Positions 36,939 to 43,227 of a stretch of 43,227 bases of DNA are shown piece after piece. The stretch's first letter is position 1. Each line of letters begins with the position of its first letter. The position numbers were made by a program, and so were the translations under genes. Below the pieces are notes generated by a model. The model saw only the letters and a program-made list of their open reading frames with translations. It was not told where the DNA came from and ran no database searches. Source of the DNA: an uncultured Bacteroidaceae bacterium (GTDB lineage Bacteria > Bacteroidota > Bacteroidia > Bacteroidales > Bacteroidaceae); contig CAJGDX010000005.1 of NCBI GenBank assembly GCA_904502185.1, positions 1-43,227 on the forward strand. The letters run 5' to 3'.

Positions 36939-37954
36939 GATTTTTTCTGATAATGGCTGATTAATTTGGGAAGTACATCCTCGACACGGCCTGTCACCAC
37001 ATAGTCGGCAATGGCGTTGATGGGTGCATCGGGGTCGCTGTTAACGGATATAATTATGCCGCTATCCTGCATTCCTGCAATATGTTGCACCTGTCCTGAG
37101 ATACCACAGGCGATATATACCTTGGGGCGCACCGTCAGGCCTGTCTGTCCTATCTGTCGGTCGTGGGTGGTAAAGCCTGCATCGACAGCTGCACGGGTGG
37201 CACCTACCTCGCCGTGAAGTTCACGTGCAAGCGTAAAGAGAAGTTCAAAATTCTCTTTCGAACCTACGCCGTATCCGCCTGCAACAACGATGGGGGCACT
37301 TTTAAGATTGTGTTCGGCCTTCTGCAAATGGCGCTCGATGATGCGCACCACAAAATCGGCATCGCTGACATATTCAGCAACAGGATGGCTGATAATTTCG
37401 CCAGTATAGTCGTCGGGACGAACACGGTTGAGCGGCATTACACCCTCGCGCACCGTTGCCATCTGCGGGCGGTTGTAGGGATTGACAATGGTAGCCACTA
37501 TGTTTCCGCCAAAGGCAGGACGTATCTGGTAAAGCAGATTCTCGATTGTCACACCCTTTTTCTTGTCCTCGTATTCGCCAATTTCCAGCGAAGTGCAGTC
37601 GGCTGTCAGTCCGCTGCCGAGTGCCGAAGATACACGGGGACCAAGATCGCGGCCAATAACCGTTGCACCAAGAAGAAATATCTGAGGTTTCTCCTCGCGA
37701 ATGAATTTCTCGAGAATTGCGGAGTGTGGCAACGTGGTATAGGGGCTCAGACGTGCATCGTCAAACAGGTGCAGCGTATCAACGCCATAGAGGAATACCT
37801 GCTGAGCGACGCCTGCAAGATTTTCGCCCAATGCCACAGCCTCGAGGCTTACGCCGAGCGTGTCGGCCAGCTGACGCCCTTTGCTGAGCAGTTCAAGGCT
37901 TACTTCAGCTACACGACCTCCGTCAAGTTCGCAATATACTAATATGTTGTCCAT
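36935..37954 (-). CDS. etfA: electron transfer flavoprotein alpha subunit
   Basis: EtfA binds the FAD of the ETF heterodimer. The C-terminal domain shows GQTGLTVRPKVYIACGISG and the NSDPDAPINAIADY end that clasps FAD. The N-terminal half is a nucleotide-binding fold with LLGATVIGRDLGPRVS. At 339 residues it is normal. It begins 4 bp after etfB and overlaps the dehydrogenase gene by 4 nt. It works with EtfB and the downstream dehydrogenase. Whether it bifurcates electrons cannot be decided by sequence reading. Confidence 0.95.
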   Translation of the reverse strand: MDNILVYCELDGGRVAEVSLELLSKGRQLADTLGVSLEAVALGENLAGVAQQVFLYGVDTLHLFDDARLSPYTTLPHSAILEKFIREEKPQIFLLGATVIGRDLGPRVSSALGSGLTADCTSLEIGEYEDKKKGVTIENLLYQIRPAFGGNIVATIVNPYNRPQMATVREGVMPLNRVRPDDYTGEIISHPVAEYVSDADFVVRIIERHLQKAEHNLKSAPIVVAGGYGVGSKENFELLFTLARELHGEVGATRAAVDAGFTTHDRQIGQTGLTVRPKVYIACGISGQVQHIAGMQDSGIIISVNSDPDAPINAIADYVVTGRVEDVLPKLISHYQKKS

Positions 37955-37958
37955 TGTG

Positions 37959-38831
37959 TTATCCTATTGTGTGATTCGCAAGCAGTTCGCCGACAAGCTC
38001 TTTTATCTGCGCATCGTCCGCAGTGAAACGCTTGCTCTCTTTTGCCTGAAAAATTACGTTATCTACTTTTTTCACCTTTGTGGGCGAACCTGAAAGTCCG
38101 CATCGCGAAGCATCGCCACCTACAAATTCAAGGTTCCACTCCTGCAGGGTGAGTGCATCATCCGCAGCAGCTTTCTCTTTGTAGCGATAGCCATCGGCAG
38201 CCTGTTCGGAGGGAGTGGCTGCGCGACAGAAACGCAACAGACGATAGGCATTACGCGGACGACAGGGGGCTGCGGCGCCATCCACAGTGAGCAGCAGCGG
38301 CAGAGGAGCCTCCACCACCTCTACTCCATTTTCGATGGAGCGTTCCACTACAACCTTGTCACCATCGAGATTTACGATGCGACGTGTATATGTAACCTGT
38401 GGCAATCCAAGTTGTTGGGCAACCTGAGGGCCTACCTGTGCCGTATCGCCGTCGATAGCCTGACGTCCACAGAGTATAATATCGAACTTTCCTATTTTGC
38501 GTATAGCCGAAGTGAGGGCATAGGAGGTTGCCAGTGTGTCGGCACCTGCAAACGCACGGTCGCTGAGCAGTATTCCGGCATCGGCACCGCGGTAGAGTCC
38601 CTCGCGCAGAATGTCTGCTGCACGGGCAGGACCCATGGTCAGCAGTGTTATGCGGCTGCCGGGGTTGGCATCCTTGATGAGAAGTGCCTGTTCAAGAGCA
38701 TTCAGGTCTTCGGGGTTGAAGATGGCAGGAAGCGCCGAACGGTTCACTGTGCCGTCGGGGTTCATTGCCTGCTGACCGACATTACGCGTGTCGGGCACCT
38801 GCTTCGCAAGAACAATAATATTTAATTCCAT
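37959..38831 (-). CDS. etfB: electron transfer flavoprotein beta subunit
   Basis: EtfB pairs with EtfA and binds AMP or a second FAD. Motifs are LAKQVPDTRNVG at the N-terminus, the CGRQAIDGDTAQVGPQVAQ segment that binds AMP/FAD, and TYTRRIV. At 290 residues it is slightly longer than the ~260 of E. coli-type proteins. It heads the etfB-etfA-acyl-CoA dehydrogenase operon under a near-consensus promoter. Confidence 0.95.
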   Translation of the reverse strand: MELNIIVLAKQVPDTRNVGQQAMNPDGTVNRSALPAIFNPEDLNALEQALLIKDANPGSRITLLTMGPARAADILREGLYRGADAGILLSDRAFAGADTLATSYALTSAIRKIGKFDIILCGRQAIDGDTAQVGPQVAQQLGLPQVTYTRRIVNLDGDKVVVERSIENGVEVVEAPLPLLLTVDGAAAPCRPRNAYRLLRFCRAATPSEQAADGYRYKEKAAADDALTLQEWNLEFVGGDASRCGLSGSPTKVKKVDNVIFQAKESKRFTADDAQIKELVGELLANHTIG

Positions 38832-38850
38832 ATAATTAATGTTTAGGCTA

Positions 38851-38881
38851 CAAATTTACAGATTGTTTAGCAATTAGCCAA
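38851..38881 (-). promoter_or_regulatory. promoter of etfB-etfA-acyl-CoA dehydrogenase
   Basis: On the minus strand TTGG (38881 to 38878), a 19-nt spacer and TAAATTTG (38858 to 38851) match the Bacteroides consensus with one change. It lies 20 nt before the etfB start. Confidence 0.6.
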
Positions 38882-39020
38882 CCGCGCTTTGTCAAAAAAG
38901 GTTTTTTCCTATGATATTGAACTACATTTTGTAATTATCGCCATAGAGTTTAGAATCTATTTAGAAACTGCTTACTCTGTCATACAATGAGTAAAAGTCA
39001 CCGCAGCAGCACCTTCTTTT

Positions 39021-39111
39021 TCACATAGTGCCTTTTGTATAGATGTTGTCAGCCTGAGCAATCGCTTGTAATGCAAAAACAATCACCATTATAGAAAAAA
39101 ATCTTTTTCAT
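39021..39111 (-). pseudogene. fragment of a secreted-protein gene (signal peptide remnant)
   Basis: Starting at the minus-strand ATG (39111) the reading begins MKKIFF. After a one-base frame change in a T-run it continues as a clear signal peptide, IMVIVFALQAIAQADN, then reaches a stop at 39021. A further short coding-like stretch in another frame follows. No full gene exists here. This is most simply a decayed N-terminal part of an exported protein. The 38882-39020 stretch upstream of etfB shows nothing else identifiable. Confidence 0.5.
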
Positions 39112-39130
39112 ATTCCAGATTTTAATAGAT

Positions 39131-39310
39131 TCATTTAATGATAATTCTTGCACCTTGTTCAACCTTAAAATTATTGTTGATTAAGGTCTTTCCTTTGGCT
39201 TCTACTTTAAACGCCGCGCCGGACTTAATCGTAACATCCCCTTTTGGCTTCAAGGGTGTTACATCGGAGCCAATACAAACAATTTTTACAAAAGCACACT
39301 TACGCACTAC
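39131..39310 (-). pseudogene. C-terminal fragment of an adhesin-like repeat protein
   Basis: A 59-codon frame runs directly from the DUF4890 stop codon, in the same frame, to a TGA at 39131. Its end reads GDVTIKSGAAFKVEAKGKTL and then a similar strand pair (NNNFKVEQGARIIIK). This is the stacked-strand tail common at the C-termini of Bacteroidetes surface proteins. There is no ATG and no N-terminal part, so it is a remnant, not a gene. Read-through of the TAG would fuse it to the DUF4890 protein, but that is unlikely. Confidence 0.55.
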
Positions 39311-39805
39311 CTATTTTTTATCTCTTTTGCGGGGCTCGCCCATCTTGCGACGGTTTTTCTGTTTCTGCTCCTCGTATTTCAAATACTTTTTATACTGTTT
39401 GGGCGAAAGTATCTGTTTCATTTCGGCATTCATAGCCTCGCGGCGTGCCTTGACAACCTCTTCGTGCGCTTTCATCATCTCCTCGCGGCTTTTTGCATCG
39501 AAGGCAGGGGGTGCAGCACCATCCTTCTGCTGTTTTTTCATTTTCTCGGCGCGCTCCTTCATCTTCTCCTGCATAGCCATCATGTCCGAGTATTTCATTA
39601 TGTAAACGAGCTGATACTGAAGAGAGTCGAGCCCCACAGCCTCGTTTATGGCATCTGCCTCCATTTTGGCCATCTGTTCGGGATTGAATCTCATTCTCAT
39701 CTGTCGACCCTGACGGGGAGAACCCTGACGACGCTGACTGTTATCCTGAGCGTATGCTGCTACTGTAAAGAGAGCAAGCAGTGATACAAATAAAAATTTC
39801 TTCAT
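39311..39805 (-). CDS. DUF4890-like secreted Spy/CpxP-type protein
   Basis: This 164-residue protein has a signal peptide (cleavage near AAYAQ) and is then almost wholly charged helix rich in Lys, Arg, Glu, Met and Gln. The LSPKQYKKYLKYEEQ phrase near the C-terminus is like the LTPEQ-type repeats of Spy/CpxP periplasmic stress proteins. I recall such proteins in Bacteroidales as DUF4890. It is 55 bp downstream of lolD. Function is probably periplasmic chaperone-like, but this is inferred. Confidence 0.7.
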   Translation of the reverse strand: MKKFLFVSLLALFTVAAYAQDNSQRRQGSPRQGRQMRMRFNPEQMAKMEADAINEAVGLDSLQYQLVYIMKYSDMMAMQEKMKERAEKMKKQQKDGAAPPAFDAKSREEMMKAHEEVVKARREAMNAEMKQILSPKQYKKYLKYEEQKQKNRRKMGEPRKRDKK

Positions 39806-39860
39806 AGCTGTATAGTTTAATCGGTTTAATATGTGAGCAAAAATTCAACTGTTTCGTCCA

Positions 39861-40535
39861 TCAATGCGAAGCATCTGAGGAGGCATCAATCACAACACCA
39901 TCGACCATGCGTATCGTACGGTCGGTAAGGGTTGCCAGTTTTTCGTCGTGCGTAACTATAACAAAGGTCTGCCCGAAACGGTCGCGAAGGTCGAAAAAGA
40001 GCTTGTGCAGTTCCTCTTTGTTGTGAGTATCGAGGCTGCCCGAAGGCTCGTCGGCAAGCACCACATCGGGGCGGTTCACAAGGGCGCGGGCAACAGCCAC
40101 ACGCTGGTTCTCGCCACCCGACATCTGCGAAGGCTTGTGTTCGGCACGCGACGAAAGTCCCATAAGTTCGAGCAGTTCCACTGCTCTTTTTTCAGCCTCG
40201 GCGCGGCTCGTTCCGGCGATAAGTGCAGGAATCATCACATTTTCGAGGGCAGTAAATTCGGGCAGCAACTGGTGAAACTGGAACACAAAGCCGATGTGTG
40301 TGCCGCGGAAAGCAGCAAGGCGGCTGCGATTCATACGACAAATATCCTCGCCGTTGAACAGAATAGAGCCACTGTCGGGTGTATCAAGCGCACCAATAAG
40401 CTGAAGAAGAGTGGTCTTTCCGGCACCGCTGGGGCCCACAATGCTGACAACCTCGCCACGCGAAATTTCGAGGTTGACACCATTCAACACCTTCAAAGCG
40501 CCGAAACTCTTTGTTATATTATCTATTTTTATCAT
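39861..40535 (-). CDS. lolD: LolD-type ABC transporter ATP-binding protein
   Basis: This 224-residue ATPase has Walker A GPSGAGKT (34-41), the [14 protein letters not shown] signature, Walker [13 protein letters not shown] and the switch histidine in [10 protein letters not shown]. The closest match is LolD, which powers release of lipoproteins from the inner membrane with LolC/E. Those partners are not in the window, so a related MacB/FtsE-type role is possible. It starts 6 bp after tcdA. Confidence 0.88.
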   Translation of the reverse strand: MIKIDNITKSFGALKVLNGVNLEISRGEVVSIVGPSGAGKTTLLQLIGALDTPDSGSILFNGEDICRMNRSRLAAFRGTHIGFVFQFHQLLPEFTALENVMIPALIAGTSRAEAEKRAVELLELMGLSSRAEHKPSQMSGGENQRVAVARALVNRPDVVLADEPSGSLDTHNKEELHKLFFDLRDRFGQTFVIVTHDEKLATLTDRTIRMVDGVVIDASSDASH

Positions 40536-40541
40536 AGAAGC

Positions 40542-41246
40542 CTACAAATTTTCAATTACATATGCAGCAAGATGGCAGCCGAAAGTGGTCGTATAGTAGC
40601 TGATCGTACCGATAATAGGTTTTCCGCCACCGGGTGCCGGTGCAACCGCGCTTTTGCGTGCATCCTCCATACTGTACACCACCGGCAGTTTGTAACGGCT
40701 GCGGTAGTCGCGCAACAGACGACGCAAATTCTTGCCAAGCACACAATGCTCACTGCGCCACAGGTCGCCCACACGTATGCAGGAGAGGTCGCCCTTGGCA
40801 CCGGCACCAAGACTCGACACTATGTTGAGCCCACGTTGCCAACACTCCACAATGAGCGCAGCCTTCTGCGGAAGCGAATCTATTGCATCCACCACAAAAT
40901 CGTAGCCGCCATCCAGCAGCGAGGGGATATTATCCGCATCGACAAAGAGGTTCACAGCCTTAATGTCGCATTGGGGGTTGATTCCACGCAGGCGTGCTGC
41001 AACAACATCGCATTTCGGTTGTCCCACAGTGTCGACAAGCGCCGGCATCTGACGATTGATATTTGTAACATCAACATCGTCAGCATCGACAAGCACCATG
41101 CTGCCCACACCCGAGCGGCACAACATCTCAGCCGCCCACGAGCCTACGCCACCAAGCCCGACAACAAGCACTCGCGACGATTTTATTCTCGCAAGCTTTT
41201 CGCTGCCAAGCAAAAGTTCGGTACGTTGCAACCATTTGTCACTCAT
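40542..41246 (-). CDS. tcdA: tRNA threonylcarbamoyladenosine dehydratase
   Basis: This 234-residue member of the ThiF/MoeB/E1 family cyclises t6A37 in tRNA to ct6A using ATP. The nucleotide-binding motif is VVGLGGVGSWAAE, followed by LVDADDVDVTNINRQ and the DAIDS acidic segment. The length and the WLQRTELLLGSEKL start suit TcdA (CsdL) better than MoeB or ThiF, which have zinc-binding cysteines at fixed positions that I do not see. It is first of tcdA-lolD-DUF4890, divergent from asd. Confidence 0.88.
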   Translation of the reverse strand: MSDKWLQRTELLLGSEKLARIKSSRVLVVGLGGVGSWAAEMLCRSGVGSMVLVDADDVDVTNINRQMPALVDTVGQPKCDVVAARLRGINPQCDIKAVNLFVDADNIPSLLDGGYDFVVDAIDSLPQKAALIVECWQRGLNIVSSLGAGAKGDLSCIRVGDLWRSEHCVLGKNLRRLLRDYRSRYKLPVVYSMEDARKSAVAPAPGGGKPIIGTISYYTTTFGCHLAAYVIENL

Positions 41247-41296
41247 TGTTCAAAGGTTTTTTGCAGAAAACTGCACATTTCCACATCATATTTTGG

Positions 41297-41356
41297 CAAA
41301 AATACAAAAAAAAGAGTAAGCGCTTCTCTTTATCTGTAATTTTTCTTGTACTTTTG
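41297..41356. promoter_or_regulatory. divergent -7 boxes for tcdA and asd
   Basis: TATTTTTG on the minus strand (41304 to 41297) points to tcdA, and TACTTTTG on the plus strand (41349-41356) points to asd. Neither has a perfect TTTG -33 partner. A tgcag/ctgca hairpin (41262-41275) lies in the tcdA leader. The asd leader is unusually A/C-rich. Confidence 0.5.
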
Positions 41357-41426
41357 CACCACTTCAATGAACAAGTTTGATAAACAACAAACAAAAAGGT
41401 ATAAACACACAAACAAAATAACAAAA

Positions 41427-42434
41427 ATGAAAATTGCAATCGTTGGCGTAAGCGGCGCAGTAGGTCAGGAATTCCTGCGCGTACTTGATGAAAGAAATTT
41501 CCCCTTTGACGAGCTTGTACTCTTCGGTTCGTCACGCAGTGCAGGAACAAGTTATAATTTCCGCGGTGTAGAATACACTGTCAAGGAACTGAAGCACAAC
41601 GACGACTTCAAGGGTATCGATTATGCTTTTGTATCAGCCGGTGGTTCAACATCAAAGGAGTTTGCAGAGACCATCACCAAGCACGGCACAATAATGATTG
41701 ACAACTCAAGTGCATTCCGCATGGACAGCGATGTACCTCTGGTTGTTCCCGAGGTGAACCCCACCGACGCATACGACACACCCCGCGGCATCATCGCCAA
41801 CCCCAACTGTACAACAATACAGATGGTTGTAGCGCTGAAGGCTATCGAAAACCTCTCACACATCAAGCGCGTACACGCTTCGACATACCAGGCTGCCAGC
41901 GGTGCAGGAGCATCAGCAATGGCCGAGCTTTACGAGCAGTACCGCCAGGTGCTTGCAGGCGAAGAGCCCACAGTTGAGAAATTTGCCTACCAGCTCGCCT
42001 TCAACCTCATTCCCCAGATTGACGTGTTCACCGACAACGGCTATACAAAGGAGGAGATGAAGATGTACAACGAGACACGCAAAATCATGCACAGCGACAT
42101 TCAGGTGAGTGCAACCTGCGTACGCGTTCCCGCGCTCCGTTCACACTCACAGTCATTGTGGATTGAGACAGAGGAGCCCTTGACAGTGGAGCAGGTGCGC
42201 GAGGCTGTTGCAGGTGGCGAAGGTCTTGTGCTGATGGACAACCCCGAGAACAAGGAGTACCCCATGCCTCTCTTCCTCGCAGGCAAGGACCCCGTTTACG
42301 CAGGACGTATCCGCAAGGACCTTACAAACCCCAACGGCATTACAATGTGGATTGTAGGCGACCAGATTAAGAAAGGTGCTGCATTGAACGCAGTTCAGAT
42401 TGCAGAGTTCCTTATCAACAATCCCAAGAAATAA
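41427..42434 (+). CDS. asd: aspartate-semialdehyde dehydrogenase
   Basis: Asd reduces aspartyl phosphate to the semialdehyde for lysine, threonine and methionine. The nucleotide-binding start is [16 protein letters not shown], the catalytic Cys128 lies in [10 protein letters not shown], and [10 protein letters not shown] is near the active-site histidine. The length is 335 from the ATG 41427. A longer frame to 41346 would add 27 residues through the -7 box and A-rich leader and is rejected. It stands alone and ends at a hairpin terminator. Confidence 0.96.
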   Translation: MKIAIVGVSGAVGQEFLRVLDERNFPFDELVLFGSSRSAGTSYNFRGVEYTVKELKHNDDFKGIDYAFVSAGGSTSKEFAETITKHGTIMIDNSSAFRMDSDVPLVVPEVNPTDAYDTPRGIIANPNCTTIQMVVALKAIENLSHIKRVHASTYQAASGAGASAMAELYEQYRQVLAGEEPTVEKFAYQLAFNLIPQIDVFTDNGYTKEEMKMYNETRKIMHSDIQVSATCVRVPALRSHSQSLWIETEEPLTVEQVREAVAGGEGLVLMDNPENKEYPMPLFLAGKDPVYAGRIRKDLTNPNGITMWIVGDQIKKGAALNAVQIAEFLINNPKK

Positions 42435-42459
42435 TATCAGATAAGATACTACACAAAAG

Positions 42460-42495
42460 AATGAAGGAGAGGCTCGCGTGAGTCTCTCCTTCATT
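42460..42495 (+). terminator. terminator after asd
   Basis: Sixteen-nt arms (42460-42475 and 42480-42495) pair with one G-U, around a 4-nt loop, and TTTGTAAT follows. It lies 26 bp after the asd stop. Confidence 0.75.
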
Positions 42496-42610
42496 TTGTA
42501 ATATAATACGTACAGCAATGTTGCACATGCAATTTTTCAGCGCCACCATTGAAAAGAGAAGAGAGTGTCCATGCAGCAAAGTTTCTTAAAAAAAGGGCAA
42601 GGTTTATTCG

Positions 42611-42638
42611 TTTGTTTGCAGATTATGCGTTAACTTCG
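42611..42638 (+). promoter_or_regulatory. possible promoter of the DASS transporter gene
   Basis: TAACTTCG at 42631-42638 resembles the -7 box. A TTTG at 42611-42614 is 16 nt upstream, closer than ideal. It lies about 48 nt before the start codon. Confidence 0.35.
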
Positions 42639-42685
42639 CGCGGTCTGCTCAAAAGACAGCAAAAATAAAACGAACACTATAAAAC

Positions 42686-43227
42686 ATGACACTTAAAAGA
42701 ATTCTTGCATTCCTCAGAAGAAGAGACGTCATAAAGACAATGATTGTGGTTCTTCTGACATTTATCATCTGGTGGATACCCACCGATGCTTTCGGCATCG
42801 AAGGACTCACCGTATTGCAACACCGAGTAATTGCCATTTTCTTCTTCGCAGCCGCTATGTGGATAACCGAAACAGTGCCGGCATGGGTAACGTCGGTGCT
42901 GATAATAGTATTGATGCTGCTGACCGTTTCTAACAGCGGAATAACGCCGCTTGTCAGCTATCTGCCCAAAGAGGAACTTGTCAGCTACAAGTCTATAATG
43001 TACACCTTTGCCGACCAGACAGTTATGCTGTTCCTCGGAGGTTTCGTACTTGCCATCGTAGCATCGAAATATGGTGTTGACGTAACATTGGCACGCGCAC
43101 TGCTGAAGCCTTTCGGCACACGTTCGAACACCGTATTGCTGGGATTCCTGATGGTAACAGCCGTATTCTCAATGTTTGTCAGCAACACTGCGACAGCTGC
43201 AATGATGCTCACCTTCCTGACACCTGT
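42686..43227 (+). CDS. DASS-family (SLC13) anion/dicarboxylate transporter, partial
   Basis: An ATG at 42686 opens a frame that runs off the window edge after 180 codons without a stop. The start is a basic cytoplasmic end, then many hydrophobic helices (VVLLTFIIWWIPT, AIFFFAAAMWITETVP, SVLIIVLMLLTVS). TVMLFLGGFVLAIVASKYGV and VTAVFSMFVSNTATAAMM are hallmark segments, with the SNTATAA motif that binds sodium in this family. Substrates are usually succinate, malate or related anions, which would suit a fermenter making succinate. The C-terminal half is missing. Confidence 0.85.
   Translation, partial: MTLKRILAFLRRRDVIKTMIVVLLTFIIWWIPTDAFGIEGLTVLQHRVIAIFFFAAAMWITETVPAWVTSVLIIVLMLLTVSNSGITPLVSYLPKEELVSYKSIMYTFADQTVMLFLGGFVLAIVASKYGVDVTLARALLKPFGTRSNTVLLGFLMVTAVFSMFVSNTATAAMMLTFLTP

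Noticed and set aside
39131..39310. Stop-codon read-through extension of the DUF4890 protein
   Set aside because: The frame continues past the TAG, but the added part has a different style of sequence (beta-strand tail against charged helix) and there is no read-through signal visible. A remnant of another gene is simpler.
39948..41339. 463-codon open frame on the plus strand across lolD and tcdA
   Set aside because: It is antisense to two strongly recognised genes, spans the gap between them, has no family-like motif, and is Cys/His-rich in the way shadow frames are.

Overview
The window looks like a stretch of Bacteroidales chromosome (phylum Bacteroidota), probably a gut or oral lineage. 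Four things support this. Several genes have the Bacteroidetes promoter type, a -7 box TAnnTTTG that sometimes has a TTG/TTTG about 19 nt upstream; the best example is TTTG-N19-TATCTTTG before mutA. No Shine-Dalgarno motifs are obvious. The gene orders DUF6089-uppS-bamA-ompH-murI, exbB-membrane protein-exbD-exbD, lpxK-punA-thiL and etfB-etfA-acyl-CoA dehydrogenase are ones I know from Bacteroidales. The species cannot be fixed by reading alone. Almost all of the window is core housekeeping DNA with little sign of mobile elements.

Layout. 1-390: a tRNA-Met(CAT) with its terminator and, at the left edge, a 20-bp copy of the tRNA 3' end that resembles an integration (att) scar. 387-2793 (+): HAD phosphatase, ribF and a CPBP membrane protease. 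2870-6079 (+): pflB and its activase pflA, closed by a long perfect-stem terminator. 6100-12903 (-): the outer-membrane biogenesis cluster DUF6089, uppS, bamA, three ompH/Skp paralogues and murI. 12947-18477 (-): a DUF6242 lipoprotein, ribD, prmA and a PorE-like TPR/propeller/OmpA lipoprotein. 18525-26125 (-): an operon-like run mutA-mutB-topB followed by a TIR-PEGA-WG-repeat fusion gene. 26332-28760 (-): exbB, a four-helix membrane protein and two exbD genes. 28831-28918: tRNA-Ser(GGA). 29155-33362 (+): lpxK, purine nucleoside phosphorylase, thiL and O-acetylhomoserine sulfhydrylase. 33465-38831 (-): aroC, slyD, acyl-CoA dehydrogenase, etfA and etfB. 38832-39310: decayed gene fragments. 39311-41246 (-): a DUF4890-like secreted protein, lolD and tcdA. 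41427-43227 (+): asd and the start of a DASS-family transporter that runs off the window.

The genes describe a fermentative anaerobe that makes formate (pfl), interconverts succinyl- and methylmalonyl-CoA (mutAB, the propionate route), uses an ETF/acyl-CoA dehydrogenase electron branch, and maintains a lipid A and beta-barrel outer membrane with energised transport (exbBD).

The item that best fits a possible undescribed system is the TIR-PEGA-WG protein at 18525-20342. It has an intact candidate NADase glutamate, ten 34-residue WG repeats with a recent internal 306-bp duplication, lower apparent GC than its neighbours, and it sits at the tail of a metabolic/topoisomerase operon. Other items worth checking are the att-like tRNA fragment, a 16-bp element shared by the upstream regions of prmA and the PorE-like gene, a stem-loop between pflB and pflA, and the gene-fragment region at 39021-39310. 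Start codons were moved inward from the longest possible frame wherever the longer form began at TTG or ran through untranslated leader.
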